DNA of 24,731 nucleotides, taken from the NCBI GenBank assembly GCA_047630355.1, contig JBLHXN010000046.1, positions 1 through 24,731 on the forward strand. The letters are read 5' to 3'. Both the position numbers and the translations under genes were made by a program. Shown piece after piece: positions 1 to 7,470 of the stretch. Within the stretch, counting starts at the first letter, position 1, and each line of letters begins with the position of its first letter. The DNA comes from JANQUM01 sp047630355 (GTDB lineage: Bacteria; Bacteroidota; Bacteroidia; Cytophagales; Spirosomataceae). The notes below the pieces were generated by a model. That model saw only the letters and a program-made list of their open reading frames with translations, was not told the DNA's origin and searched no databases.

Positions 1-311
1 CTTACATCAATGTCTTCGCCTTTGTTGTCCCACGTTTCAAAGCCAAACGGCTTCTTGGGAAACGACTGCGACGAAGAACCCCGAAACTCAATACCAATTT
101 TACCGTCGTAGATATTGGGTACGTCGGTTTGCAGGTTTTCCTGACCATCACCTTTGTGCATAATTTTCATGTCCGCCATCACCTTCGGCTCATCCACAAT
201 GATATTGCCATTGGTATTAATAACCACGATTGGAAGGGTGGAGCGTAATTGAGCGAAACTCGACTGAATTGTGAGCAAAAAAAAGGTGGAATAAAGAAGG
301 CGTTTTATCAT
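1..311 (-). CDS. CotH kinase-family secreted protein, N-terminal part (runs off the left edge)
   Basis: Reading the minus strand from ATG at 311-309 gives 103 codons without a stop up to the window edge. The first 21 residues form a signal peptide: a KR start, a hydrophobic core and a cleavage site at SSFA-Q, so the protein should be exported. The mature N-terminus holds 'PIVVINTNG' and, around residues 78-94, 'GIEFRGSSSQSFPKKPFGFE', the typical opening of CotH-family proteins. CotH was named for a Bacillus spore coat protein, and family members have an atypical protein-kinase fold. The catalytic part lies outside the window, so activity cannot be judged. The gene diverges from the padR gene at 706. 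A TAnnTTTG box 20 bp upstream of the start supports this start codon. Confidence 0.85.
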   Translation of the reverse strand, partial: MIKRLLYSTFFLLTIQSSFAQLRSTLPIVVINTNGNIIVDEPKVMADMKIMHKGDGQENLQTDVPNIYDGKIGIEFRGSSSQSFPKKPFGFETWDNKGEDIDV

Positions 312-331
312 GGGTTGAATGAATTTACCTT

Positions 332-339
332 CAAAGATA
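332..339 (-). promoter_or_regulatory. Bacteroidota-type -7 promoter box for the CotH-family gene
   Basis: The minus strand reads TATCTTTG, an exact match to the Bacteroidota -7 consensus TAnnTTTG, 20 bp before the CotH start codon. A clear TTTG-type -33 box at the expected 19-21 bp spacing is not seen (only a weak TGTT), so the call rests on one element. Confidence 0.4.
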
Positions 340-460
340 TTGATAAAATAATTAGAGAACAGTTAAAAAATATACCTAAGATTCTTGTGCATAAGAAAAT
401 TAAGTATAGATTTGTTACGTTAATTTACTCCTTCTCTCTGGTGACTAATCTTGTCGGGGT

Positions 461-640
461 TTTGTGAAACTCCGTTAGGAGTGATATATTAATAGAAGTT
501 AAAGGATTTGATTAAACGAAGCTCCATCGAAGCTCCATCGGAGCGGCATTGGACACCTAATTATATCGCTCCGATGGAGCTTGAATTTCGTTTTCCATGC
601 CATAATCTATTAATATTTTACCTCTACGAGGTTTACAAAT
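461..640. repeat. Composite REP-like element: two inverted hairpin units flanking a 16-bp inverted repeat
   Basis: The 394-bp gap between the CotH and padR genes contains no gene. It holds a symmetric non-coding element. The left unit, 461-500, contains the hairpin ACTCC-GTTA-GGAGT (469-483, 5-bp arms) followed by 'TATTAATAGA'. The right unit, 605-640, is the same design on the other strand: ACCTC-TAC-GAGGT, then 'TATTAATAGA'. Between them is a perfect 16-bp inverted repeat, AAGCTCCATCGGAGCG at 530-545 and its complement at 567-582. An 11-bp tandem duplication (CGAAGCTCCAT at 517-527 and 528-538) overlaps the left arm. Short hairpins of the TCCGTAGGAG type with such a tail are dispersed in many Bacteroidota genomes; mobilisation by a RAYT transposase is a possibility, but none is encoded here. 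Confidence 0.7.
530..582. repeat. Perfect 16-bp inverted repeat (530-545 / 567-582)
   Basis: The arms AAGCTCCATCGGAGCG and CGCTCCGATGGAGCTT are exact complements separated by 21 bp. This is the core of the composite REP-like element. There is no T-run on the plus-strand 3' side, so it is not a typical terminator for either neighbouring gene. Confidence 0.8.
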
Positions 641-705
641 TTAAACCCCTCCAAAACAAGCTCTTAGGGGGGCTGGGAGGGGGTTAATGATATTCAATAA
701 AAACT

Positions 706-1035
706 ATGGAAAAGCATTTAAAAGGAAGCCTTAGCACAATTGTCCTGAAATTATTGGACGATAACGGACGGATGTACGGATACGAAATTACGCAAAAGGT
801 AAAGGAACTCACGAGCGGCGATATTCACATTACCGAAGGAGCATTGTACCCAATTTTACACAAACTGGAAGCCGAGGAGGTCCTTTTTGCCGAAACCGAA
901 AAAGTGGACGGCCGAATCAGAAAATATTACCGGATCACGCCCAAAGGGAACGCCACCGTGCGGGACCGCGTAGCCGAACTACGGGCTTTTGCCGAGAATT
1001 TGAATTTGATTTTGAATCCGAAGGCTTCCTTCTAA
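706..1035 (+). CDS. PadR-family transcriptional regulator
   Basis: This 109-residue protein has the standard PadR layout. Residues 1-80 are a winged-helix domain with 'GSLSTIVLKLLDDNGRMYGYEI', 'ITEGALYPILHKLE' (recognition helix) and 'GRIRKYYRITPKG' (wing). A short C-terminal helix (about 85-105) is the dimerisation arm of the minimal class. PadR repressors usually control the gene next to them. Here the next genes are three membrane proteins with a PadR-partner-type N-terminal domain, which fits an autoregulated operon. The ATG at 706 is the only start that leaves the winged helix intact. It is preceded by an A/T-rich stretch rather than a Shine-Dalgarno site. The ligand is unknown. Confidence 0.93.
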   Translation: MEKHLKGSLSTIVLKLLDDNGRMYGYEITQKVKELTSGDIHITEGALYPILHKLEAEEVLFAETEKVDGRIRKYYRITPKGNATVRDRVAELRAFAENLNLILNPKASF

Positions 1036-1063
1036 TGCAAATGTTTAACCGACTAATAAAGCC

Positions 1064-1816
1064 ATGAAACTTACCGCCGAACAAAGCAAATACATTATTG
1101 ACTACCTCATCAACGAAGGACTCGAATACAAAGAGTTTATCGATGAAATGCACGATCATCTTATTGATAGCATCGAAGCCAAAATGAGCGACGGATTAAA
1201 TTTTGCTCAGGCATTGGGTGAGACGGGAGGAGCATTTGAAAACGAAATTTACCGAACGTGGAAACTCGATTTTCTGCCCGCTCGTGGGCTTCGGGATTTA
1301 GAGAAAAAATACTTAAAAGTATATGCTAAAGGAACGACGCAGAAATTTTATCAATTGCTTAAAAGCGACCCGTTTTCGATAGTTAATGTATTGATAATGT
1401 GCGTTATAGTTATTTTGGGGGTTGCCATTCACCGAAGCGGGATTTCGGCGTTATGGTTGGTCTTTGCTTCCATCGTGAGTTATTTATCAGTGTTTTTTTA
1501 CCTGTTCTATAAATCGGTGGGTAAAGTAGTGCTATCTCACGCTATTATCAATTTTATTTCAAATAAGCGTGATCGGGTTCGTACTGTAGATGTTGACGCA
1601 GTGCTTAAAATATTTCAGTCTATTTCGCACCTGATATTTTTAATGCCTTATTTTATATTTCTCGCTTCAAGTTTTGCCATATACTTTCCAATAATCAATG
1701 AGGTGTTAACGCCCACGGTAAACGCCTATTTATCGCTTGGGTTATTGGCGGTTTTATTGATTTATTCAGCGGCGATGCTTCAATTCATTCACCGTAAAAA
1801 ACTTGTTGAAAAATGA
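1064..1816 (+). CDS. Membrane protein with HAAS-like N-terminal domain, paralogue 1
   Basis: The product has 250 residues. Residues 1-60 form a charged helical domain starting 'MKLTAEQSKYIIDYL' and containing 'EFIDEMHDHLIDSIEAKMSDGL'. This resembles the HAAS / permease-prefix helical domains that accompany PadR regulators. About four hydrophobic segments follow, near residues 105-122, 125-148, 190-212 and 220-242, and the tail is basic (HRKKLVEK). The gene starts 28 bp after padR. Its TGA overlaps the next start as ATGA (1813-1816), so translation is probably coupled. The HAAS assignment is by pattern, not by a search. It is the only intact copy of the three paralogues. A role as a PadR-linked signalling or permease-associated membrane protein is inferred. 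Confidence 0.75.
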   Translation: MKLTAEQSKYIIDYLINEGLEYKEFIDEMHDHLIDSIEAKMSDGLNFAQALGETGGAFENEIYRTWKLDFLPARGLRDLEKKYLKVYAKGTTQKFYQLLKSDPFSIVNVLIMCVIVILGVAIHRSGISALWLVFASIVSYLSVFFYLFYKSVGKVVLSHAIINFISNKRDRVRTVDVDAVLKIFQSISHLIFLMPYFIFLASSFAIYFPIINEVLTPTVNAYLSLGLLAVLLIYSAAMLQFIHRKKLVEK

Positions 1817-2562
1817 AACTCACCCCTTCATAACTCGCCACCATCGAAACGTACTTGCTCTCTTGGGAGCTGCAATTTCGTGATTTCTACGACGAAATGT
1901 TCGATCATTTTTGCACGGAAATCGAGCAGCGACTGAGCAACGGAACATCGTTTGAAAATGCGATGGCGGAAGCGAGTAAAATGTTTAGCGGGTATAAGTA
2001 TGGTTCAGCTCTATCTGGTAAATATTACGGCTTGAAAGCTTATGAAATGGAGTGGGAAGCTAAATTTAGAAAACGTAATAATGCGTTGATTATTAGTGAA
2101 TTGAAGAGCCAAGTTGTGAGTGCTAAAATGTTAATTTGGGTAATTGCATATATCATTATTTATCAAGCTACCATTTACTTCGATGCTCCAAAGCTCTGGG
2201 CTTTTTTCCTGATTCCTTCAATAATATTGCTGATACTAACGCTCACATATATTTATTCTTGGAAAGGCTTTAAGTGGAAGAGTTTCTTTGTCAGAAAAGT
2301 TATGTTTACGGGTATTCACAAGTCTAAAGAAACGTTGTTTTCTGCACCAAGTACTTTTATTCGTCAAGGGACTTTCTTTTTGGGTTTATTCAACCTTATT
2401 CTACACGTTCCTCGACTTTTCATCGATGATTATTCTATCCCGCTACACTTAGGAATTGCCTTCTCAGTTTTGATGATGTTGCTTTCTTACGTTTTTTACG
2501 AAGTAGTCAAAAAAGGTATGGAAGTGGAAAAAGAACGCACCATTTTTGAAGTAAACCCCTGA
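1813..2562 (+). pseudogene. HAAS-like membrane protein, paralogue 2, with in-frame TAA at codon 7
   Basis: The natural start is the ATG at 1813, which overlaps the previous stop as ATGA. Translation from it gives MKLTPS, then TAA at 1831-1833, then LATIETYL and an open frame to TGA at 2560-2562. Both paralogues begin MKLT-x-x-Q, so the stop sits exactly where Q7 is expected; one C-to-T change (CAA to TAA) explains it. Apart from the stop, the frame encodes 248 residues, close to the 250 of paralogue 1. It has the helical domain ('FYDEMFDHFCTEIEQRLSNG') and about four membrane segments. There is no frameshift or second stop. A TTG at 1855 could restart translation but would lose the first 14 codons. 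Alternatives are a recently broken gene, readthrough or restart, or a sequence error. Confidence 0.75.
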
Positions 2563-2623
2563 TTTCTATGTGTACTATGTAACTATGTGGTTGTAATTCC
2601 GCAGATTATAAACCTTCAAACAA

Positions 2624-3286
2624 ATGAAACTCACCACCACTCAAATCCAATACATCCATGACTTCGTAAAACGCAAGTACGTAGATTATTACGATGTGCA
2701 AATCGAACTCGTGGATCATATCGCTACGGCAATTGAGGAGAAAATAAAAGTGAATCCAAAGTTGGATTTTTATACTGCCTTGCAACAGGTTTACGACCGT
2801 TTCGGGATGTTTGGATTTAGCGACTTTGTGGAAGAAAAAGAGAAACAAGTACAAAGACGTTTCCGTAAAATGCAGAGTCGGGAATGGCTAAGGTTCTTTA
2901 CGGTTCCGAAGGTTGTTTTTACAGTGATTTTAGTCGCTTTTAATTATCAAATCTTGCTGGTTTTTAGTCCAAACGTTCTAAAGTACAGTTTTGCGGGAGT
3001 TTATATTATGTCTTTACTTTTTCAAATTATTTACCTGTTTCGTGAGCAAAAACAGTAGCGAGAGAAATTGATTTCATGGAATACGCCCTTCAAAATATCA
3101 AATTTGCTAATATTACTAATGCAGTTTACATCTTTGGGGCTCTACGAAGACTTTGTAAATACGTATCCTTTTGCTGTTTCAGTAATTATTGCGTTAGCGG
3201 TTATGAGTTATCTTGCTGAAATAAATGCAATGACCAACATTTCTACCGAACAACGCCGCCTTTACCCCGAAGCATTTGCGGTGTAA
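2624..3286 (+). pseudogene. HAAS-like membrane protein, paralogue 3, split by in-frame TAG at codon 145
   Basis: The frame starts MKLTTTQIQYIHDFV, clearly related to paralogues 1 and 2, and has the same helical domain ('YYDVQIELVDHIATAIEEKI'). Two membrane segments follow at about residues 92-110 and 115-137. A TAG at 3056-3058 (context CAG TAG CGA) interrupts it. The same frame then continues for 75 codons with two more hydrophobic segments and ends at TAA 3284-3286. With the stop ignored, the product is about 220 residues with four membrane segments, the same topology as its paralogues. The upstream 144-residue part could still be made as a two-segment protein. The 61 bp between paralogue 2 and this gene holds no obvious promoter. 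Confidence 0.7.
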
Positions 3287-3293
3287 AAGCCTC

Positions 3294-3324
3294 TTTTGTC
3301 CTTTACCTTTCATCTCATACTTGC
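3294..3324 (+). promoter_or_regulatory. Possible promoter of the NlpC/P60 gene
   Basis: TTTTG at 3294-3298 and TACTTGC at 3318-3324 are separated by 19 bp, which is the spacing of Bacteroidota -33/-7 promoters. The -7 box is one base short of TAnnTTTG. If real, transcription would start near 3330, after the ATGs at 3325 and 3328, which favours the ATG at 3361 as the translation start. Confidence 0.3.
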
Positions 3325-3360
3325 ATGATGTACTTTAGTCTTTTAAAAAAAAGAATTAAT

Positions 3361-4518
3361 ATGTCGCTTCCTATCATTCGCTTTTACGCAGTTTTAATTC
3401 TTTTCATCGGGAATGTTGCCTTTGCTCAAACTACTCCCGAGATGCTTCTCGCCAGTATCAAAAATACCTACGCTCCTGATAAACGGGTGGCTATTTTTGA
3501 AGTGGAATTTCGGAATGATTCACTGATTGGAAAAACCAATTTACCCGAAGCAAGAACCGCACTATTATCAGCTTTTTCAAAAGCCGAATTTGCGGTAAAT
3601 AATGTCGTAGAAATACTACCGAATCAATTAGTTGGAGAAAAAAAGATGGCATTTGTGAATGTCTCGGTCGCGAATCTACGTTCCCGTCCCGCTGAATCTG
3701 CCGAATTGGCTTCGCAGGCATTATTGGGAATGCCGCTCAAGATTTACGATAAAAAAGGCGGTTGGCTGCGTGCTCAAACCCCCGATGGTTACATTGGTTG
3801 GGTATCGGGAAGTACGGTTTCCCGTTTTACCGAAAATCAGGTTGATTCACTCAATAAATTGCCTAAAATTATTTATACCAAAGGTTACGGTTTTGCGTTC
3901 GCATCGCCCAACGAAAACGCCCAAACCATTTCGGATTTAACGTGGGGAAATGCACTGACACTCGTTGGCGAAAAGAAGAAATTCTACGAAGTACGCTTTC
4001 CTGATAACCGCACGGCATTTATTCCAAAAAACGAAGCCGTAAAGTTTGATAACTGGCTGAATAATCTGTCTGCAAACGAAGGTTCTTTAGTCGAAACTTC
4101 TAAAAAAATGATGGGTTTGCCGTACTTGTGGGGCGGCACATCGTGGAAAGGCGTGGATTGTAGTGGTTTCACCCGAACCATTTATTTAATGAATGGAATG
4201 CTCTTGCCCCGCGATGCTTCGCAGCAAGTTCACGTTGGTGAGGCAATTGATACTGCAGATAGTTTTGATGAATTACAACCGGGAGATTTGCTCTTCTTCG
4301 GTCGTTCTGCAACAAATTCTACCAAAGAACGTGTAATCCATGTCGGCATGTGGATTGGTAACGATCAATTTATTCATTCGTCGGGAATGGTGAGACTCAG
4401 CAGCTTCAACAAGTTGGATGAAAACTTCGACGAGTATAATTTCAACCGTTTCCTCCGGGCAAAACGCATGATAAAATCAGATGACGTGGTGAAGTTAAAA
4501 AGTGGGAGTATGTATTAA
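3361..4518 (+). CDS. Secreted SH3b-SH3b-NlpC/P60 peptidoglycan endopeptidase
   Basis: The product has 385 residues from ATG 3361; upstream in-frame ATGs at 3325 and 3328 would add 12 or 11. The 3361 start gives a clean signal peptide ending FAQ and follows an A-rich stretch. An N-terminal region leads into two bacterial SH3-like domains, near residues 96-155 ('VANLRSRPAESAEL', 'GWLRAQTPDGYIGWV') and 170-232. The NlpC/P60 domain (about 245-375) has the catalytic Cys267 in 'VDCSGF', His327 in 'HVGMWIG' and His339 in 'FIHSSG'. This order matches periplasmic YkfC-type enzymes, which cleave gamma-D-Glu-diamino acid bonds of peptidoglycan peptides; that activity is inferred from the family. It is separated from the membrane genes by 74 bp and probably has its own promoter. 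Confidence 0.92.
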   Translation: MSLPIIRFYAVLILFIGNVAFAQTTPEMLLASIKNTYAPDKRVAIFEVEFRNDSLIGKTNLPEARTALLSAFSKAEFAVNNVVEILPNQLVGEKKMAFVNVSVANLRSRPAESAELASQALLGMPLKIYDKKGGWLRAQTPDGYIGWVSGSTVSRFTENQVDSLNKLPKIIYTKGYGFAFASPNENAQTISDLTWGNALTLVGEKKKFYEVRFPDNRTAFIPKNEAVKFDNWLNNLSANEGSLVETSKKMMGLPYLWGGTSWKGVDCSGFTRTIYLMNGMLLPRDASQQVHVGEAIDTADSFDELQPGDLLFFGRSATNSTKERVIHVGMWIGNDQFIHSSGMVRLSSFNKLDENFDEYNFNRFLRAKRMIKSDDVVKLKSGSMY

Positions 4519-4602
4519 CTTTATGGTAAATGACTGAAGGTTAAAAGGTCAATGGTGAAATACATTCACTAAATCTTAACAATCCAAAACTTAAAATCGG
4601 CT

Positions 4603-4646
4603 TGTCCGATTCTAAACATAACTGTTCGGAATCGGACATTTTTTTT
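4603..4646 (+). promoter_or_regulatory. Tandem activator-type sites / terminator-like hairpin, module copy 1
   Basis: Site 1 is TGTCCGATTCTAAACA (4603-4618) and site 2 is TGTTCGGAATCGGACA (4623-4638). Site 2 is a TGTnCG-N4-CGnACA palindrome, and site 1 is a degenerate version of it. Their centres are 20 bp apart, two helical turns, on the same DNA face, which suits an NtrC-family activator. TGTCCGATTC (4603-4612) also pairs with GAATCGGACA (4629-4638) and is followed by T8, so the RNA could act as a terminator. The 308-bp gap 4519-4826 holds this module and the P1 leader, with no gene. Confidence 0.6.
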
Positions 4647-4689
4647 GAAATATACTTTGTAATTAATTGATAGTAAGCTTATTGAGAAC

Positions 4690-4706
4690 TTGGCACGGCT
4701 TTTCAT
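4690..4706 (+). promoter_or_regulatory. Sigma-54-like promoter of P1
   Basis: TTGGCACGGCTTTTCAT matches the sigma-54 -24 element (TTGGCACG) perfectly. At the -12 position it reads TTCA rather than TTGC. The GG doublet at 4692-4693 lies 61.5 bp from the centre of activator-type site 2, the same as in the other three modules. Transcription would start near 4716, giving a leader of about 110 nt. Confidence 0.55.
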
Positions 4707-4789
4707 TCAAATAGCTTAAAGGCGAAAAGGGCAAGAATTAGCGGAGCCTTATTATTTGCTATCCCGATAACTATTGGTGGAACCCATTC

Positions 4790-4826
4790 GCCGACTTGTT
4801 AACCTCCTGACTTAGAGACTAATAAA
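4790..4826 (+). repeat. Leader segment shared by P1, P7 and P8
   Basis: The sequence just before the P1 start has the pattern GCCGACTTGTTAACC...CTGACTTAGAGACTAAT. Related versions precede P7 (20318-20355) and P8 (22821-22857). All three have GCyGACTTrTT, then CC, then TGACT, then A-rich ACTAA, then ATG. Confidence 0.55.
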
Positions 4827-7253
4827 ATGATAAAAAATTATTTCAAAATCGCGTGGCGATCCTTAAAATCAAAGCCACTCTTCACTATCTTGAATATCGT
4901 TGGCTTGACCATCGGGGCGGCGGGAGTAATGTTGATTGGCTTGTACATTCACGATGAACTGAGTTTCGACAAGTCGTACACTGATACTGATCAAATTTAT
5001 CGGGTAAACGTTGATTTGAAATTTGGAGATTATGTCAAGGACTTAGCCACTGCTCCGGCGGTGCTTGGACCCACGTTGGCTCAGGACTACGAAGAAGTAG
5101 AAGTAGTCACCCGGTTTAGAAGATGGGGCGGAATGCTGGTGAAACGCCCTGAAGCGGAAGAGAATTTGAAAGTGGAAAATACCACGTACGTCGATCCGTC
5201 TTTTTTAGAAATGTTTGACTTCAAATTGCTTCAGGGAAATCCCGAAACCTGCTTGACTGAACCAAATACAGTTGTTCTGACCGAAAGTATAGCAAGAGAT
5301 CATTTTGGCAATGAAAATGCGGTTGGCGAAAGCATTATATTCGATAACGAAAATATTTTTAGGGTTACCGGAGTAGTACAGGATATGCCGCAAAAATCTT
5401 TCCTGAGTGAGTTCGGAATTTTCATATCAATGTCAACGCACGAAGCCTCCGAAAATCCGCTTTGGAGTAACTACAATTTTCCAACGTTCGTTAAGTTAAA
5501 CGAGATGGTTTCTGAAGCGAAATTTGCCCCGAAACTTCAGGCAATTTTCGATAATTATAATTTGCCAGCCGCTCAAAAGAACGATCTAACCGCGACAAAA
5601 GCGAGCTTTGAGAAATCGGGTAATTATATAAGGTACTCACTTTTGCCCATTGCGGATTTGCATTTGTCTTCTAATCGGGTGGCGGAATTAAGCCCGAATA
5701 ATGATAAGCAGGATGTTTATATTTTGTCGGCAATCGGACTTTTTCTGATTGTCTTGGCTTGCATTAACTTTATCAATTTATCCACGGCTCAATCGCTCAA
5801 ACGAGCGAAAGAAGTGGGGATTCGCAAGACCTTAGGTTCTACTAAGGGCTCTTTGATTTCGCAGTTTCTTGCTGAGTCGGTGCTCGTTTCGTTCGGGGCG
5901 GTATTGGTAGCAATATTTGTTGTCTTTATGTTGTTTGCTCCGTTTAATGAGCTGGCGGCAAAGCAATTGGAATTACCTTTTACTTCAGTTGCTTTTTGGT
6001 TGACTGTACTCGGTTCGGCATTACTTTTAGGGATTTTGGCGGGAGTATATCCGGCTTTTTTCATGACGAGGTTTCAGCCCGTAAAAGTGCTGAAAGGGCG
6101 GGATAGCAAAGCCCGTGGCGGAAGCGTACGTAGCTCTTTGGTGGTATTTCAATTTACCATTTCGATATTTCTGATTATTAGTACGCTCGTAGTTTATCAG
6201 CAGCTGAATTACATGCAGAATAAAACACTCGGCTACGAAAAAGACCAACTGCTAATCATCAATAATGCCTATTCATTAGGTACAAAGTCGCAGTCTTTCA
6301 AAAATAAAATAAAGACCCTAAACGGAGTGGAGCAAGTAACTTTCAGCGGCTTTTTACCTACACCTTCTAATCGATCGGATAGCGGTTTTGAATTGCTCGG
6401 CACAAACGAACAAGACCGTGACGTGCAAATGCAGTGCTGGCGGGTCGAACATGATTACGTCGAAACATTGGAACTAAACATGGCGGCGGGTCGTGATTTT
6501 GATGAAAAATTTGCCAGCGATAGCACCGGGATTATCCTAAATGAAAGAGCGGTTTCGCTTTTCAACCTCAACCCCGAAGAAGCGTTAGGAATGAAAATCC
6601 GTAAGGGTGATGAGGAGGATAGTCCACCTTTCACCGTCATTGGCGTGGTGAAAGATTTTCACTTCGAATCGTTTAAATCCGGGATTGAACCGTTGAGCTT
6701 CATTCAAGAAGAAAACCTCGGAAGTATGGTGGTAAAACTCAAAGCCGGAGACTTCAAATCAACGATTGCCCAAATTGAACAGGAATGGACGGCGACCGTC
6801 GTTGGAGAGCCGTTCAGCTACCAGTTTATGGAGGAAACATTTGAGTATAACTTTAAGGCAGAACAGCGTTTGGGGCAAATATTTATGGTTTTTGCGATGC
6901 TGTCAATTCTTATCGCTTGTTTAGGATTATTCGGTTTAGCAGCTTTCAATGCCGAAAAGCGAACCAAAGAAATCGGGATTAGAAAAGTAATGGGAGCGTC
7001 TGTAAGTCAACTGGCGGGTCTGCTCACTTACGATTTCCTAAAGTTGGTGGCGGTTTCCATTTTAATTGCGGCTCCGCTCGGTTGGTATATCATGAATAGT
7101 TGGCTATCCGACTTTACGTACCGGATTGACATCTCCGCAACTGTATTTATCATTGCCGCATCTGTTGCTGTGCTTATTTCAGTACTCACAGTTTCTTATC
7201 AGGCGTTGAAGGCGGCGGTTGTAAATCCGGTGGAAAGTCTGAAGGGAGAGTAG
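4827..7253 (+). CDS. P1: FtsX/MacB-type ABC transporter permease
   Basis: The product has 808 residues and a duplicated architecture: TM1 (about 18-42), an extracytoplasmic MacB-like domain (about 45-285), FtsX domain 1 with TMs near 295-320, 350-372 and 388-412, a new TM at about 435-458, a second extracytoplasmic domain (about 460-670), and FtsX domain 2 with TMs near 681-705, 730-755 and 770-795. The conserved cytoplasmic loops are 'KRAKEVGIRKTLGS' (Glu329) and 'KRTKEIGIRKVMGAS' (Glu715), the expected contact region for an ATPase. The C-terminus is NPVESLKGE. Such permeases are generally mechanotransmission or export-type subunits, usually working with a MacB/LolD-like ATPase, and the substrate is unknown. 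P1 has its own module upstream and another after it, so it is probably a single-gene unit. Confidence 0.9.
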   Translation: MIKNYFKIAWRSLKSKPLFTILNIVGLTIGAAGVMLIGLYIHDELSFDKSYTDTDQIYRVNVDLKFGDYVKDLATAPAVLGPTLAQDYEEVEVVTRFRRWGGMLVKRPEAEENLKVENTTYVDPSFLEMFDFKLLQGNPETCLTEPNTVVLTESIARDHFGNENAVGESIIFDNENIFRVTGVVQDMPQKSFLSEFGIFISMSTHEASENPLWSNYNFPTFVKLNEMVSEAKFAPKLQAIFDNYNLPAAQKNDLTATKASFEKSGNYIRYSLLPIADLHLSSNRVAELSPNNDKQDVYILSAIGLFLIVLACINFINLSTAQSLKRAKEVGIRKTLGSTKGSLISQFLAESVLVSFGAVLVAIFVVFMLFAPFNELAAKQLELPFTSVAFWLTVLGSALLLGILAGVYPAFFMTRFQPVKVLKGRDSKARGGSVRSSLVVFQFTISIFLIISTLVVYQQLNYMQNKTLGYEKDQLLIINNAYSLGTKSQSFKNKIKTLNGVEQVTFSGFLPTPSNRSDSGFELLGTNEQDRDVQMQCWRVEHDYVETLELNMAAGRDFDEKFASDSTGIILNERAVSLFNLNPEEALGMKIRKGDEEDSPPFTVIGVVKDFHFESFKSGIEPLSFIQEENLGSMVVKLKAGDFKSTIAQIEQEWTATVVGEPFSYQFMEETFEYNFKAEQRLGQIFMVFAMLSILIACLGLFGLAAFNAEKRTKEIGIRKVMGASVSQLAGLLTYDFLKLVAVSILIAAPLGWYIMNSWLSDFTYRIDISATVFIIAASVAVLISVLTVSYQALKAAVVNPVESLKGE

Positions 7254-7333
7254 TTTTGAGGGCTATCGGTGCGGTTAGAGATTAATGTTAAAAGGGAAAT
7301 AGAGAAGGAGAACTTGAAAACTGAAAAAAGTAT

Positions 7334-7377
7334 TGTCCGATTCTGAATGTAACTGTTCGGAATCGGACATTTTTTTT
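7334..7377 (+). promoter_or_regulatory. Tandem activator-type sites / terminator-like hairpin, module copy 2
   Basis: Site 1 is TGTCCGATTCTGAATG (7334-7349) and site 2 is TGTTCGGAATCGGACA (7354-7369), followed by T8G. It begins 81 bp after the P1 stop. The TGAA/TTCG extension makes the hairpin stem potentially 14 bp with one mismatch. It can serve both as the P1 terminator and as the activator region for P2. Confidence 0.6.
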
Positions 7378-7420
7378 GAAAATAATTTTATAAGTATTTA
7401 ATTGTCAGTTACTTACAGTT

Positions 7421-7437
7421 ATGGCACGGCTTTTCAT
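7421..7437 (+). promoter_or_regulatory. Sigma-54-like promoter of P2
   Basis: ATGGCACGGCTTTTCAT has its GG at 7423-7424, exactly 89 bp from the start of site 1. The predicted start of transcription near 7447 leaves a leader of about 24 nt before the P2 ATG. The -12 position reads TTCA rather than TTGC. Confidence 0.55.
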
Positions 7438-7470
7438 ATAGTAAGTGTGATAGGCTAACAAGCACAAATT

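Noticed and set aside
249..467. Plus-strand 72-codon open frame starting at 249
   Set aside because: It overlaps the CotH-family gene on the opposite strand (signal peptide region) and runs into AT-rich intergenic DNA; the translation shows no domain or family pattern.
461..640. Insertion sequence or MITE with terminal inverted repeats
   Set aside because: No transposase and no visible target-site duplication; the hairpin units with a common tail fit a REP-like element better.
5789..6064. Long minus-strand open frames inside the permease genes (also 10339-10758, 13961-14311, 17113-17478, 21724-22218)
   Set aside because: They are antisense to strongly conserved permease coding sequence, have no recognisable domains, and follow from the codon composition of the sense strand.
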